Position numbers and translations under genes: made by a program
DNA from: Flavobacteriales bacterium
GTDB lineage: Bacteria > Bacteroidota > Bacteroidia > Flavobacteriales_E > Vicingaceae
Assembly (NCBI GenBank): GCA_016763795.1
Contig: JAESTF010000199.1
Coordinates: 1-32,300, forward strand
DNA length: 32,300 bases
Direction: 5' to 3'
Notes under the pieces: model-generated
What the model was told of the DNA's origin: nothing
The model's database searches: none
What the model saw: only the letters and a program-made list of their open reading frames with translations
In this document: in pieces, positions 1 to 9,608 of the stretch
How the letters are laid out: each line of letters starts with the position of its first letter
Position numbering within the stretch: position 1 is the stretch's first letter

Positions 1-783
1 CATAATATAATTAACAGCTAAAAAAGCAGGAACATATCCTCTTGTTTCTCTTGGTAAATAACTTCTAATTTCCCAATAATTTTTTTTCCCTCCCGATCGT
101 CTAATTGCTTTATTTACATTTCCTGGTCCACAATTATAAGCTGCTAGTGCTAAATCCCAATCATCATACATTTTATGTAAGGATTTTAAATAGCGGCAAG
201 CTGCATCTGTAGATTTGTACACATCACTTCTTCCATCATAATACGAAGTAACTTCTAAGTCAAACATTTTTCCTGTACGGTACATAAATTGCCATAAACC
301 TCCTGCACCAACTCTAGATTTTGCTTTAGGGTTTAAAGCCGATTCTACTATTGGCAAATATTTGAGTTCTAATGGTAAATTATATTTATCTAAATTTTCT
401 TCAAAAATTGGAAAATATAGAGGGGCTAACCCTAACATTTTTGCAGTCGTTCTTTTTCTTCTCTTGGCATATAAATTAATGTACCCTGTAATTTGACTGT
501 TGTAAACAATACTAAATGGAGAATTGGCATTTAATGCTTCAAAACGCTTTGCATACGTTAAACTATCAAAAACAGGAACAGAATCGGGTGCATAACCATT
601 TATATTTAATTCCTCAACATTATCATTAAACCCTAAACTTTCGAAATAACCCGATGCCATCATACTATCAATAGCAGCTAAAACAGGGTCATCATCCAAT
701 ATTGTTTTAGAGATATCTTTAGTCTGAGCAACAGAACTTAATGTTGCAACCAACAATAATGTAACAAGTAATTTGAATTTCAT
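1..783 (-). CDS. Lytic transglycosylase, MltD/Slt-like (3' partial, runs off the window)
   Basis: Manual reverse translation from ATG at 783: MKFKLLVTLLLVATLSSVAQTKD... with signal peptide and SLT motifs ...LPLELKYLPIVESALNPKAKSRVGAGGLWQFMYRTGKMFDLEV...DAACRYLKSLHKMYDDWDLALAAYNCGPGNVNKAI... Confidence 0.92.
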   Translation of the reverse strand, partial: MKFKLLVTLLLVATLSSVAQTKDISKTILDDDPVLAAIDSMMASGYFESLGFNDNVEELNINGYAPDSVPVFDSLTYAKRFEALNANSPFSIVYNSQITGYINLYAKRRKRTTAKMLGLAPLYFPIFEENLDKYNLPLELKYLPIVESALNPKAKSRVGAGGLWQFMYRTGKMFDLEVTSYYDGRSDVYKSTDAACRYLKSLHKMYDDWDLALAAYNCGPGNVNKAIRRSGGKKNYWEIRSYLPRETRGYVPAFLAVNYIM

Positions 784-921
784 AAAATACTTAAACGTTA
801 GTTTTTATTTATTATTTGAGAGAAGATTAAGAAGACAGAGTTCTTCTTATAGAAAATTTTATTTAGCAAGCAGGTGTGCTACTAAAAAAGTTCCATGTTA
901 AACACAGAACTTAGTGGTGAA

Positions 922-1122
922 TTATTTCAACTTTTCAGTTTCTTTTTCTTCTGATTTAGCAGCATCTTCGCCTTCTTTCATCCCATCTTTAAACTCTTTA
1001 ATTCCTGAGCCAACTCCTCTCATTAATTGAGGTATTTTTTTACCTCCAAATAACAATAAAACGATGGCTACAATTAACCCTATTTGCCATGGACCAATAA
1101 ATCCTAATAATACAATATTCAT
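922..1122 (-). CDS. tatA: Sec-independent protein translocase TatA/TatE family
   Basis: [52 protein letters not shown]; the start at 1122 is preferred over the longer ORF start at 1170. Confidence 0.92.
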   Translation of the reverse strand: MNIVLLGFIGPWQIGLIVAIVLLLFGGKKIPQLMRGVGSGIKEFKDGMKEGEDAAKSEEKETEKLK

Positions 1123-1260
1123 GTTCTTTAATTTTATCACTACAACAGTAGCGGTTTTTAAGAAAGACAAAGGTACAAAAGATTTTGTTTAGATGTGTAA
1201 AAAGAAAGAACGTCATTATTGAGTGTTGCTTGTCTGATTGATTTATTCAGAAAAAAGTTG

Positions 1261-2175
1261 TTAGACGTGTTTTATTCGAGAATTCACTTTCCATACCAGA
1301 AAGAAAACAATAGCAGAAATAATAAAACTTCCAATATAAATTATTACGCTGCTTTCACCCTCTCCAAAAATAGAACTTTCAGTATTATTAACCATTTCGG
1401 GATAAAGGTAACTAATGACTACTACAACTCCATTATTAATAAAATGGCCTAAAATTGGCACCCACAATGATTTTGACCAATAAAAAATATACCCAAACAA
1501 AATCCCCAATAATAATCTTGGGAAAAAACCAAAAAACTGCATGTGTAGTGCGCTAAATAAAATGGCTGACACCCAAATTCCTAAATGAGCATTTTTACTC
1601 CAATTAATAAATATTTTTTGCAAGACACCTCTAAATAAAAGCTCTTCTCCTATAGCTGGAACTATTGCCACTATTAGTAAGATGTACAATAAACTTCCTA
1701 TACCATTAAACGTTAAAAAAGCTTTAGTTGCTTGTTCTGCATTATGTTCACTATCTCGCATCCACTGTTCAATTCCACTCATGAAATCAGGTAAGACCAT
1801 ATTTGCATTAACCTCAATTACCCAAGAAATAAAAGGAGTTAAAACAATCATTAAAACCAGTATCAACAAATAATTAATTGGCTTTTGAAAAGAACTTATA
1901 CTTAATTTTTGAAATGACTTTTTTGATGTGGCAACCCCATAAGTTATAGGAGGGATAATAAATAACCCAATAGCACTAAATAATTGAACCAGTTTCATTC
2001 CTTCAATAATGTTAGGATCTCCTAAATTATTTATTTCGGAAGGATTAAAGCTATAAATTAATGCTGCAGCAAGCGTTCCAATAATTGAAAATAAAACAAC
2101 CGAAACTAAGCACAAACTCAATATTAAAATGAATTGTGTAAAAGGCTTGTCTTCTATTTCTAATTTTGTGAGCAT
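1261..2175 (-). CDS. CPBP family intramembrane glutamic endopeptidase
   Basis: Multi-TM protein with EELLFRG and HFINN motifs of the CPBP (Abi) family; start MLTKLEIEDK at 2175 avoids overlap with dus. Confidence 0.88.
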   Translation of the reverse strand: MLTKLEIEDKPFTQFILILSLCLVSVVLFSIIGTLAAALIYSFNPSEINNLGDPNIIEGMKLVQLFSAIGLFIIPPITYGVATSKKSFQKLSISSFQKPINYLLILVLMIVLTPFISWVIEVNANMVLPDFMSGIEQWMRDSEHNAEQATKAFLTFNGIGSLLYILLIVAIVPAIGEELLFRGVLQKIFINWSKNAHLGIWVSAILFSALHMQFFGFFPRLLLGILFGYIFYWSKSLWVPILGHFINNGVVVVISYLYPEMVNNTESSIFGEGESSVIIYIGSFIISAIVFFLVWKVNSRIKHV

Positions 2176-2200
2176 ATTAAATAGTAACTTCGCCACAAAG

Positions 2201-3178
2201 ATGGTAAAAATCGGTGATATAGAGTTGGGAGAATTTCCATTATTACTTGCTCCTATGGAAGATGTGAGTGATCCTCCTTTTCGTGCGTTATGTAAAGAAA
2301 ATGGAGCAGATTTAATGTATACCGAGTTTATTTCTTCGGAAGGATTAATTAGAGATGCTGTCAAAAGTGTTCAGAAATTGGACATTTTTGAATATGAAAG
2401 ACCTGTTGGAATTCAAATATTTGGAAACAATATTGAATCGATGAAACGTGCTACCGAACTAACTACCGCTGCTAATCCAGATATTATTGACATTAATTAC
2501 GGATGCCCAGTAAAAAAAGTAGCTGGCAAAGGTGCTGGTGCAGGAATTTTGCAAGACATCCCTAAAATGGTAGAAATGACTGCAGAAATTGTAAAATCTA
2601 CTCATTTACCTGTTACCGTAAAAACTCGTTTGGGTTGGAATGAAGAAACAAAATATATTGTAGAGGTTGCTGAACGGTTACAAGATGTAGGAATAAAAGG
2701 ACTTTCGATACATGGAAGAACCCGAAAACAAATGTATAAAGGGGATGCTGATTGGACCTTAATAGGTGATGTGAAAAATAATCCTAGAATGCACATTCCT
2801 ATTTTTGGAAACGGTGATGTTACTACACCCGAAAGAGTTGTTGAAGTAAAAAATAAATATGGTGTTGATGGTGTAATGATTGGTAGAGCAAGCATTGGTT
2901 ACCCTTGGGTTTTTAATGAAATTAAGCACTTTATGGCAACTGGTGAACATCTTGCTAAACCCGTTTTACAAGATCGTATAAATGCTGCTCGTAAGCATTT
3001 AGAAATGTCGGTAAAATGGAAAGGAGAAAAATTAGGAGTCTTAGAAATGCGGAGGCATTATGGAAACTACTTTAAAGGTATTCCTGATTTTAAACCTCAT
3101 CGAATGAGACTTGTTACACAAGATGCTGTTGCGGATGTTTATGCTGCTTTAGATCAAATTCAGGCTACTTTTGTTTAA
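2201..3178 (+). CDS. dusB: tRNA-dihydrouridine synthase (DusB-type)
   Basis: MVKIGDIELGEFPLLLAPMEDVSDPPFRALCKENGADLMYTEF...DINYGCPVKKVAGKGAGAGIL...IHGRTRKQMYKGDADW...GNGDV...DGVMIGRA. Confidence 0.95.
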   Translation: MVKIGDIELGEFPLLLAPMEDVSDPPFRALCKENGADLMYTEFISSEGLIRDAVKSVQKLDIFEYERPVGIQIFGNNIESMKRATELTTAANPDIIDINYGCPVKKVAGKGAGAGILQDIPKMVEMTAEIVKSTHLPVTVKTRLGWNEETKYIVEVAERLQDVGIKGLSIHGRTRKQMYKGDADWTLIGDVKNNPRMHIPIFGNGDVTTPERVVEVKNKYGVDGVMIGRASIGYPWVFNEIKHFMATGEHLAKPVLQDRINAARKHLEMSVKWKGEKLGVLEMRRHYGNYFKGIPDFKPHRMRLVTQDAVADVYAALDQIQATFV

Positions 3179-3186
3179 CACTTTAT

Positions 3187-3338
3187 GTCATTCTGAACAA
3201 AATTTTCTGTTTGCTATAGCAAACATAGAAAATGTAGTGATGAATCTTATTACATAGAACCACCATTTTAATCAATAGATTATTCGGCTTCAATTTCTAA
3301 TGTGAATAAGTTTGCCTCAAATTATTGCTCAGAATGAC
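3187..3338. repeat. Short palindromic MITE/REP-like intergenic element
   Basis: Terminal inverted repeat GTCATTCTGA (3187-3196) / TCAGAATGAC (3329-3338); internal hairpin ATTTTCT-GTTTGCTATAGCAAAC-AT-AGAAAAT (3202-3233). Confidence 0.7.
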
Positions 3339-3345
3339 AAAAAAA

Positions 3346-4550
3346 TTACAAATACTTTTTTGTTAAAATCCGAACAGGATACCAAGAAGCTATTAATCCA
3401 ATAATAATAACAATAATAGAAACATTAATAAAGTCCATAATATTTAATTCTACAGGATAAGCATCCACCACACCTCCGTTTAACTCTAACCACCCAAATT
3501 GTATTTGTGTCCAACAAATAAAGGCTCCAAGTGTCATGCCTGAAAATGCTCCTAGTAAATTAATGAGCATCCCTTCTGCAAAAAATATTTTACGAATTAC
3601 ACTGTTATTTGCACCCATTGTTTTCAAAATCCAAACATCTTTTTGTTTATCAATTATGAGCATCGTTAATGATCCAATAATATTAAAAGAAGCAATAACA
3701 AGTATAAATGATAGAATTAAAAACGTAATCCATTTCTCAGTTTTATTGGTTTTAAATATTAGTTCATTCATTTCATATCGAGTCTGAACTCTATATTTAT
3801 CACCAACAATTTGTTGTACTTTTTCTTTTACTTCATTCCAATCATTTCCTTTTTTTAGCCCTAATTCTACCGAAGAAATTTTTCCTTTATGCTTTAATAG
3901 TTTTTGAACAAACTCTAAACTACCAATTACGTATTTGGTATCAAAATCTGGATTAACTGAAAAAACACCTGTTGCAATTGCTGTTTTTCTGTTAAACTCA
4001 GAGCCAGGTGTTAGCCCTTTTTTTGTCCCTCTTTTTGGAACAATAACACCAACTTGGTAAATATCTTGAGATATAAAAAGAGATAATTGGTCGGCAATTC
4101 CCCAACCCATAATAATGTTATTATTCTTTTCTGGATTATGCTGAATCTCCCCTTCTATCATTAGAGAGTCCATACCGGTCATCGCATAAAAACTTTCTTC
4201 TAAGCCTTTAATTGTGGCGACTGTTTGCTTGTCGTTGTATTTTATTAGAGCTACTTCTTCGAGGGCAGAATTATAAAATTCTACTTCTTCTAAATTTAGA
4301 ATTTTATCTTTCGGAAAATCTTTTTCACTAAATGTTTTCCCTTCAATAACCGTAATTTTAAATCTGGGTCAAAAGAAGCATAAAGGTCCTCAACCAATGT
4401 CTCTAAACCATTAAAAGCTGAAAGCACAATAATTAAGGCCATTGTTCCTACAGCAATTCCACTTACCGAAATCCAAGATATAATATTAATTACATTGTGT
4501 GATTTCTTAGAAATTAAGTATCGTTTAGCTATGTAAAAAGGTAAGTTCAA
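3346..4550 (-). CDS. ABC transporter permease, LolC/LolE (FtsX/MacB-like) family, interrupted by an apparent -1 nt frameshift near 4356-4359
   Basis: ORF 4296..4550 gives the N-terminus (MNLPFYIAKRYLISKKSHNVINIISWISVSGIAVGTMALIIVLSAFNGLE..FDPDLK). The other frame continues it as ITVIEGKTFSEKDFPKDKILNLEEVEFYNSALEEVALIKYNDKQTVATIKGLEESFYAMTGMDSLM... into ORF 3346..4182. Confidence 0.88.
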
Positions 4551-4627
4551 TATTTAGTGTTTGGCATATGTCATATGGCATTTAGAGTAGAATTTTCATA
4601 CACTAAAAACCAAAAACAATACACGAT

Positions 4628-4966
4628 TTATTCTTTAAGCAGTTTATCAATTTCTTCTGCGTAATCTAATGAATCATCCACATAAAAAGCAACTTCTGGA
4701 GTAATTCTTAGTTGCTTTCCTATTCGCCTTCCTAGCTCTCCTCTTACTAATTTTGAGTGAGCAGAAATTAGCTCGACACACTCTTTTGGTTCCATTTTTC
4801 CAAAAACACTCAAATAAATTTTAGCGAAGCTAAAATCGGGAGAAACACGAACAACTGTTACCGTAACCATTGTGTTTGGAAACCAATTCCCCGAGTTTAA
4901 TTGAAAAATTAGGCTTATTTCTTTTTGTAATAATCTTGCTACTTTTTGTTGTCGTATAGAACTCAT
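4628..4966 (-). CDS. rbfA: 30S ribosome-binding factor RbfA
   Basis: MSSIRQQKVARLLQKEISLIFQ...VTVTVVRVSPDFSFAKIYLSVFG...LRITPEVAFYVDDSLDYAEEIDKLL. Confidence 0.94.
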   Translation of the reverse strand: MSSIRQQKVARLLQKEISLIFQLNSGNWFPNTMVTVTVVRVSPDFSFAKIYLSVFGKMEPKECVELISAHSKLVRGELGRRIGKQLRITPEVAFYVDDSLDYAEEIDKLLKE

Positions 4967-5018
4967 AAATACAAAGGTATCGAATATGTTTTTAACATTA
5001 TTGTTGTTGAAAAGTTAA

Positions 5019-5050
5019 TTGAAAATCAATCTATTAATTTTCTACATTTA
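5019..5050 (+). promoter_or_regulatory. Candidate Bacteroidota promoter, TTG-N21-TACATTTA
   Basis: Matches the flavobacterial TTG / TAnnTTTG layout apart from the last base; immediately upstream of ATG 5060. Confidence 0.35.
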
Positions 5051-5059
5051 CCATCACTT

Positions 5060-5932
5060 ATGAAAATTTTATTTGCTATATCTGTCATTTTTGGAACACT
5101 GATTTGTTCGGCTCAATCTAATCTAGATTTCGAAAAATGGGACATTAATTACAATGGTATTGATGAAGCAAAATATTGGATAAACACATCTGATGCAACT
5201 AAATATAGTGCTCCATCCACATTGTTTAAGGTGGTTGAAAACCCTGAACACGGATTGGCAAGTATAAAGTTAGTTACTGCATATTGGGAGCTAGGAGCAT
5301 CTTTCCAGTTAGATACATTAGTTGGGTCATTAATGCAACAATCCTCTTATACAAAAAGACCCGAAAGCTTTGAGTTTTCTTATAAAGCTAACTCAAAATT
5401 TGGTGATGAAGTTTTAGTGGGAATACAATTAACTAAAACAATTAAGGATTCTATAATTGTAATAGGAGAAGGATTTTTTACTTCAAATCAACAAAAAGAA
5501 AACTGGACTAAGGAAAAAATTGAGGTTGAATATTATTCTGTAGGCATCCCTGATAACATTAATATTATTGCTGTGTCGAGCGCAAATATTGTAATAACAA
5601 ATGGTAAAAATGGTTATGCAAAAATTGGATCAACACTAGAGTTGGATAATTTTAAGCTGAACTTAGAAACAAAAGAAGGAACAAATAGTGACTATTTTAT
5701 TCATGTTTTTCCTAATCCTGCTAAAGAATTTATAAATATAGAGACTAATACACCTGAGGATCAAAAGATAGAAATTTACAATTTAGCAGGAAAGCTAGAG
5801 TTGACATTTTCTTTCAATACTCAAACTAAAATAGATATTTCTAACCTTCCTTCAGGAATTTATATTTATAAGGTTTTTAATTTGAAGACAGGAGAAATAA
5901 ATGCTTCTAATAAATTTAACATAATTCGTTAA
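5060..5932 (+). CDS. T9SS type A sorting domain-containing secreted protein (PCMD-like N-terminal region)
   Basis: Signal peptide MKILFAISVIFGTLICSAQ; C-terminal VFPNPAKEFINIETN...IEIYNLAGKLELTF...IDISNLPSGIYIYKV; start refined from 4946 to 5060. Confidence 0.88.
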   Translation: MKILFAISVIFGTLICSAQSNLDFEKWDINYNGIDEAKYWINTSDATKYSAPSTLFKVVENPEHGLASIKLVTAYWELGASFQLDTLVGSLMQQSSYTKRPESFEFSYKANSKFGDEVLVGIQLTKTIKDSIIVIGEGFFTSNQQKENWTKEKIEVEYYSVGIPDNINIIAVSSANIVITNGKNGYAKIGSTLELDNFKLNLETKEGTNSDYFIHVFPNPAKEFINIETNTPEDQKIEIYNLAGKLELTFSFNTQTKIDISNLPSGIYIYKVFNLKTGEINASNKFNIIR

Positions 5933-6008
5933 TCCTGTTTCATTTCATAAGTAATTGTTTTTAAGTAAAATAGATAGTAGCTTAGCTACTTATTAAAAAT
6001 TAAAAACT

Positions 6009-7127
6009 ATGAAAAAAATATTACTTTCTTTTATAATGCTTGTAAATATTGGTATTTACAGTATCCAAGCTCAAATAACAATAGATGACACTCATCTTAT
6101 TAATGTCGGAGATGATGTAGTTCAGGCACATGACACACTTCCTGTTGGTGTTTCTATTGGTTTTGGAGGGGCAAATCAAACATGGGATTATTCAGCTGTT
6201 TTAGATGAAGATGGGGTGGATACGTTGAGGTTTAGAACACCTGCAGGAGCAACAGGGGCAAGTAATTATCCGTTAGCAAATATGGTGTTAACAGATACTG
6301 GGCAAGATAGTGCTTGGACCTATTTAACAAAAAATACAGGAGGGTTATTTATAGTTGGCCAATCACAATTTAATAACGGTCAGCTAATAAACATTCCTTT
6401 TGCGGCAACAATAATCACTTTTCCTTCTACTATGGGAACAAACTATGCTGGAAGTTGGAATGGAACATTAGTTGGGTTTGATGTATCAACTATTACTTTA
6501 TTAGGTTTAGATTCTCTTAAAGTAACGAGAGGAAGCGATGCAACAAGCAATATTGATGGTTGGGGAGATGTTATTACTCCATTTGGAACATTTGCTTCTT
6601 TAAGACAAATTGTCTATCAAGAAGATATTGATACTACATGGGAAAAAAGTAGTTCAACAGGAATGTGGTCGATAATTAGTCCAACAACTATTTCTACGCT
6701 AGGTTTTCTTGGAGTTACACTTACGGATATTTCTTATGATACAACAAGAACTGCAAGGTGGTGGACAGATGATGCTAGCTCTAAATTTGTATTAGTAGAG
6801 ATGGACTACGAAGCAAACGGGACGGTTAATAATGTTGATTGGCAAAAGTCAGCACCAACGGTTGGTATAAATGATCTAATGGATAATAAATTTGAAGTGA
6901 CTTCATATCCAAATCCAGCAACTACGGAAATTATAATCACAAGTAATTTGGCTAACAATAGCATTAAAATTTTAAATGTTACTGGTAAGTTAGTTTTTGA
7001 AAAGAGATTTATTACTAGCCAGATAAGATTATCTGTTTCGGATTTAGATAATGGAATATACTTTTATAACATTTATGATGTTGAAGGGGCTATCTTATAT
7101 TCTAATAAGTTTGTAGTGGCGAAATAG
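6009..7127 (+). CDS. T9SS type A sorting domain-containing secreted protein
   Basis: Signal peptide MKKILLSFIMLVNIGIYSIQAQ; C-terminal TSYPNPATTEIIITSNLANNSIKILNVTGKLVFEKRF...LSVSDLDNGIYFYNIYD. Confidence 0.9.
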   Translation: MKKILLSFIMLVNIGIYSIQAQITIDDTHLINVGDDVVQAHDTLPVGVSIGFGGANQTWDYSAVLDEDGVDTLRFRTPAGATGASNYPLANMVLTDTGQDSAWTYLTKNTGGLFIVGQSQFNNGQLINIPFAATIITFPSTMGTNYAGSWNGTLVGFDVSTITLLGLDSLKVTRGSDATSNIDGWGDVITPFGTFASLRQIVYQEDIDTTWEKSSSTGMWSIISPTTISTLGFLGVTLTDISYDTTRTARWWTDDASSKFVLVEMDYEANGTVNNVDWQKSAPTVGINDLMDNKFEVTSYPNPATTEIIITSNLANNSIKILNVTGKLVFEKRFITSQIRLSVSDLDNGIYFYNIYDVEGAILYSNKFVVAK

Positions 7128-7138
7128 AATAGGAGTTA

Positions 7139-7190
7139 ACATTAAACAAAAAAGCTCGATGAAATTTCATCGAGCTTTTTTGTTTAATGT
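7139..7190. terminator. Bidirectional Rho-independent terminator; perfect 26+26 bp palindrome
   Basis: ACATTAAACAAAAAAGCTCGATGAAA|TTTCATCGAGCTTTTTTGTTTAATGT between convergent genes, with A- and T-tracts on either side of the GC stem. Confidence 0.93.
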
Positions 7191-7204
7191 AAGGAAAGAC
7201 CTTT

Positions 7205-8745
7205 TTATAACGGAATATTTCCGTGCTTTTTTCTTGGTAAAGTGTCTACTTTATTCTCTAACATTTTAAAAGCAGCAATTAATTTCTCTCTTGTTTGTTG
7301 AGGTTTAATAACTTCATCTATATAGCCACGAGCAGCAGCCTTGTATGGGTTGGCAAACATTTCAGCATATTCAGCTTCTTTTTCTTTCCATTTTTCTTCT
7401 GGATTAGCAGCTGCTGTAATCTCTCTTTTAAAGATAATTTCTGCAGCTCCTTTAGCTCCCATAACTGCAATTTCTGCACTAGGCCACGCAAAATTCATGT
7501 CTGCGCCAATGTGTTTAGAGTTCATTACATCATAAGCACCACCATAAGCTTTACGTGTAATAACAGTTACTCTTGGCACTGTCGCTTCGCAAAAAGCGTA
7601 TAATAATTTTGCTCCGTTGGTAATAATGGCATTCCACTCCTGATCGGTACCAGGTAAGAACCCAGGAACATCCTCTAAAACTAAAAGAGGAATATTAAAA
7701 GCATCACAAAAACGAACAAATCGGGCTCCTTTTTGAGAAGATTTGATATCTAAAACTCCAGCTAAAAATGCTGGTTGGTTAGCTACAATTCCAATTGATT
7801 TTCCTGCTAAACGTGCAAAACCTACAACAATATTTTCTGCAAAATCTTTATGTATTTCATAAAAACTACCCTTATCTATTGTTTGCTCGATTACTTCTTT
7901 AATGTCGTAAGGTTGATTCGGGTTATCAGGAATAATGGTATTTAATTCTTCTCTACTTTCATTACCTATTTCATAAGGAATAGAAGGAGCGTCTTCTTCG
8001 CAATTTTGAGGCATGTAAGAAAGCATATCTTTAATTCCGTTGATGCATTCTATTTCGTTAGTATAGGTTAAGTGTGTTACTCCCGATTTGCTTGAATGTG
8101 CAGATGCACCTCCTAAATCTTCAGCACTAACCTCTTCATGTGTTACTGTTTTTACAACATTTGACCCGTAACAAACATATAAGAAGTGTTTTCTACCATC
8201 ATAATAAAATCCGTTAAAGCTGGAGAATAAACGGCTCCACCAGCACAAGGCCCCATTATAGCAGAAAGTTGAGGTACAACTCCGCTTGCTAATGTGTTTT
8301 TGTAAAAAATATCAGCATAACCACCCAAACTTACAACACCTTCTTGAATACGAGCTCCACCAGAATCGTTTAATCCAATAACTGGTGCACCATTTTTCAT
8401 GGCCATATCCATTACTTTACAAATCTTTTCAGCGTGAGCTTCTGCTAATGAACCTCCTAAAACGGTAAAATCTTGAGAGAAAACATAAACCAATCTGCCG
8501 TTGATGTTCCCATAGCCAGTAACAACACCGTCACCTAAAAATTTGGTTTTCTCTAATCCGAAATTGGTAGAATTATGTGTTACCAACATTCCCATTTCTT
8601 GAAAAGTTCCTTCATCTACTAAAAAATGAATCCGCTCCCGGGCAGTTAATTTCCCTTTTTTGTGTTGCGCTTCAATTCTTTTTTCTCCACCACCTAATTT
8701 AGCATCTTCTATTTTAGACTCAAGCTGATTAAATTTTTCTTGCAT
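7205..8745 (-). CDS. Acyl-CoA carboxylase carboxyltransferase (propionyl-CoA carboxylase beta-like), interrupted by an apparent 1-nt deletion near 8163
   Basis: N-terminal frame [39 protein letters not shown]...[30 protein letters not shown], then -1 shift to (P)[31 protein letters not shown]...; the restored product is about 513 aa, a normal length for the family. Confidence 0.93.
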
Positions 8746-8878
8746 GTATTTATTATATTACTTAAAGTATGTTATATGTAACTCGCTAATATAAATTTTT
8801 CTTTTAATTAGAAAACTTTATCGTGTTTGTTTCATAATTACCGTTTCCAATAGAAAAGTAAAAGTAAAAAAAATAGGC

Positions 8879-8955
8879 TTAACTATTAGTTTTAGATTTT
8901 GATGTTTTGTTAGGTTAAAAAACCTATTTTTAATTACTGGAAACCAGATAGTTAA
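8879..8955 (+). other. Potential three-way-junction structured element in an intergenic region
   Basis: Closing pair TTAACTAT (8879-8886) / ATAGTTAA (8948-8955) enclosing TAGGTT-AAAA-AACCTA and CTGG-AAA-CCAG hairpins. Confidence 0.3.
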
Positions 8956-9040
8956 AAATTTTTCAAAATAGTTCGTTTTTTTAATTTTAGAATAGATTAT
9001 TTAACTACGTTTGCCGGCTGAAATTTAAAAAATTAATGTT

Positions 9041-9607
9041 ATGTTTTTTGATGTAAAAGAGATTGTAACTGCATCTATGATTTTATTTGCAGTAATTGAT
9101 ATTATTGGTTCTGTGCCTATCATTATTGATTTAAGACAAAAGGTTGGCCATATCCAATCTGAAAAAGCAAGTATTGTAGCGTTAGTAATTATGATTGTTT
9201 TTCTTTTTGTGGGAGAATCTATTTTGAATTTAATTGGAATTGATGTTAGTTCGTTTGCTATAGCAGGGGCATTTATCTTATTTTTTTTAGCGTTGGAAAT
9301 GATTTTAGGAATAAGGTTGTATAAAGATGATGCTCCAGAAACGGCTTCAATAGTTCCAATAGCTTTCCCTTTAATTGCAGGTGCAGGAACAATGACTGCT
9401 TTACTTTCTTTACGTGCAGAATATGCAGTCCAAAACATAATTGTAGCAGTATTATTAAATATGATTTTAGTTTATGCCGTTCTTAAATTATCTGTAAAAA
9501 TTGAAAAGGTTTTAGGGAAAGGAGGGATTTCTGTATTGCGTAAAGTTTTTGGAGTAATTTTATTGGCGATAGCTGTAAAGCTCTTCAGAACTAATTTTGG
9601 AATTTAG
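9041..9607 (+). CDS. MarC family integral membrane protein
   Basis: Multi-TM; AVIDIIGSVPIIIDLRQK...GAFILFFLALEMILG...SIVPIAFPLIAGAGTMTALLSLRAEY. Confidence 0.9.
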   Translation: MFFDVKEIVTASMILFAVIDIIGSVPIIIDLRQKVGHIQSEKASIVALVIMIVFLFVGESILNLIGIDVSSFAIAGAFILFFLALEMILGIRLYKDDAPETASIVPIAFPLIAGAGTMTALLSLRAEYAVQNIIVAVLLNMILVYAVLKLSVKIEKVLGKGGISVLRKVFGVILLAIAVKLFRTNFGI

Positions 9608-9608
9608 A

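Noticed and set aside
1219-1873. Plus-strand ORFs 1219..1452 and 1682..1873
   Set aside because: Antisense to the well-supported CPBP protease; low-complexity translations without family features.
2185-2192. TAACTTCG upstream of dusB as a -7 element
   Set aside because: Imperfect match, 16-bp spacing to TTG, and only 8 nt from the ATG; too weak.
2602-2950. Minus-strand ORFs 2602..2895 and 2759..2950
   Set aside because: Antisense to the conserved dus gene.
3536-3787. Plus-strand ORF 83 aa
   Set aside because: Antisense to the LolC/E-like permease.
3346-4550. Programmed frameshifting in the permease gene
   Set aside because: No classic slippery heptamer with downstream structure is evident, and a second 1-nt indel in the carboxylase suggests sequencing/assembly errors.
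7295-7603. Plus-strand ORFs 7295..7603 and 7341..7535
   Set aside because: Antisense to the carboxyltransferase gene; Cys/Phe/Ser-rich shadow ORFs.
9025-9438. Minus-strand ORF 137 aa
   Set aside because: Antisense to marC; Lys/Ile/Ala-rich composition typical of a shadow frame.
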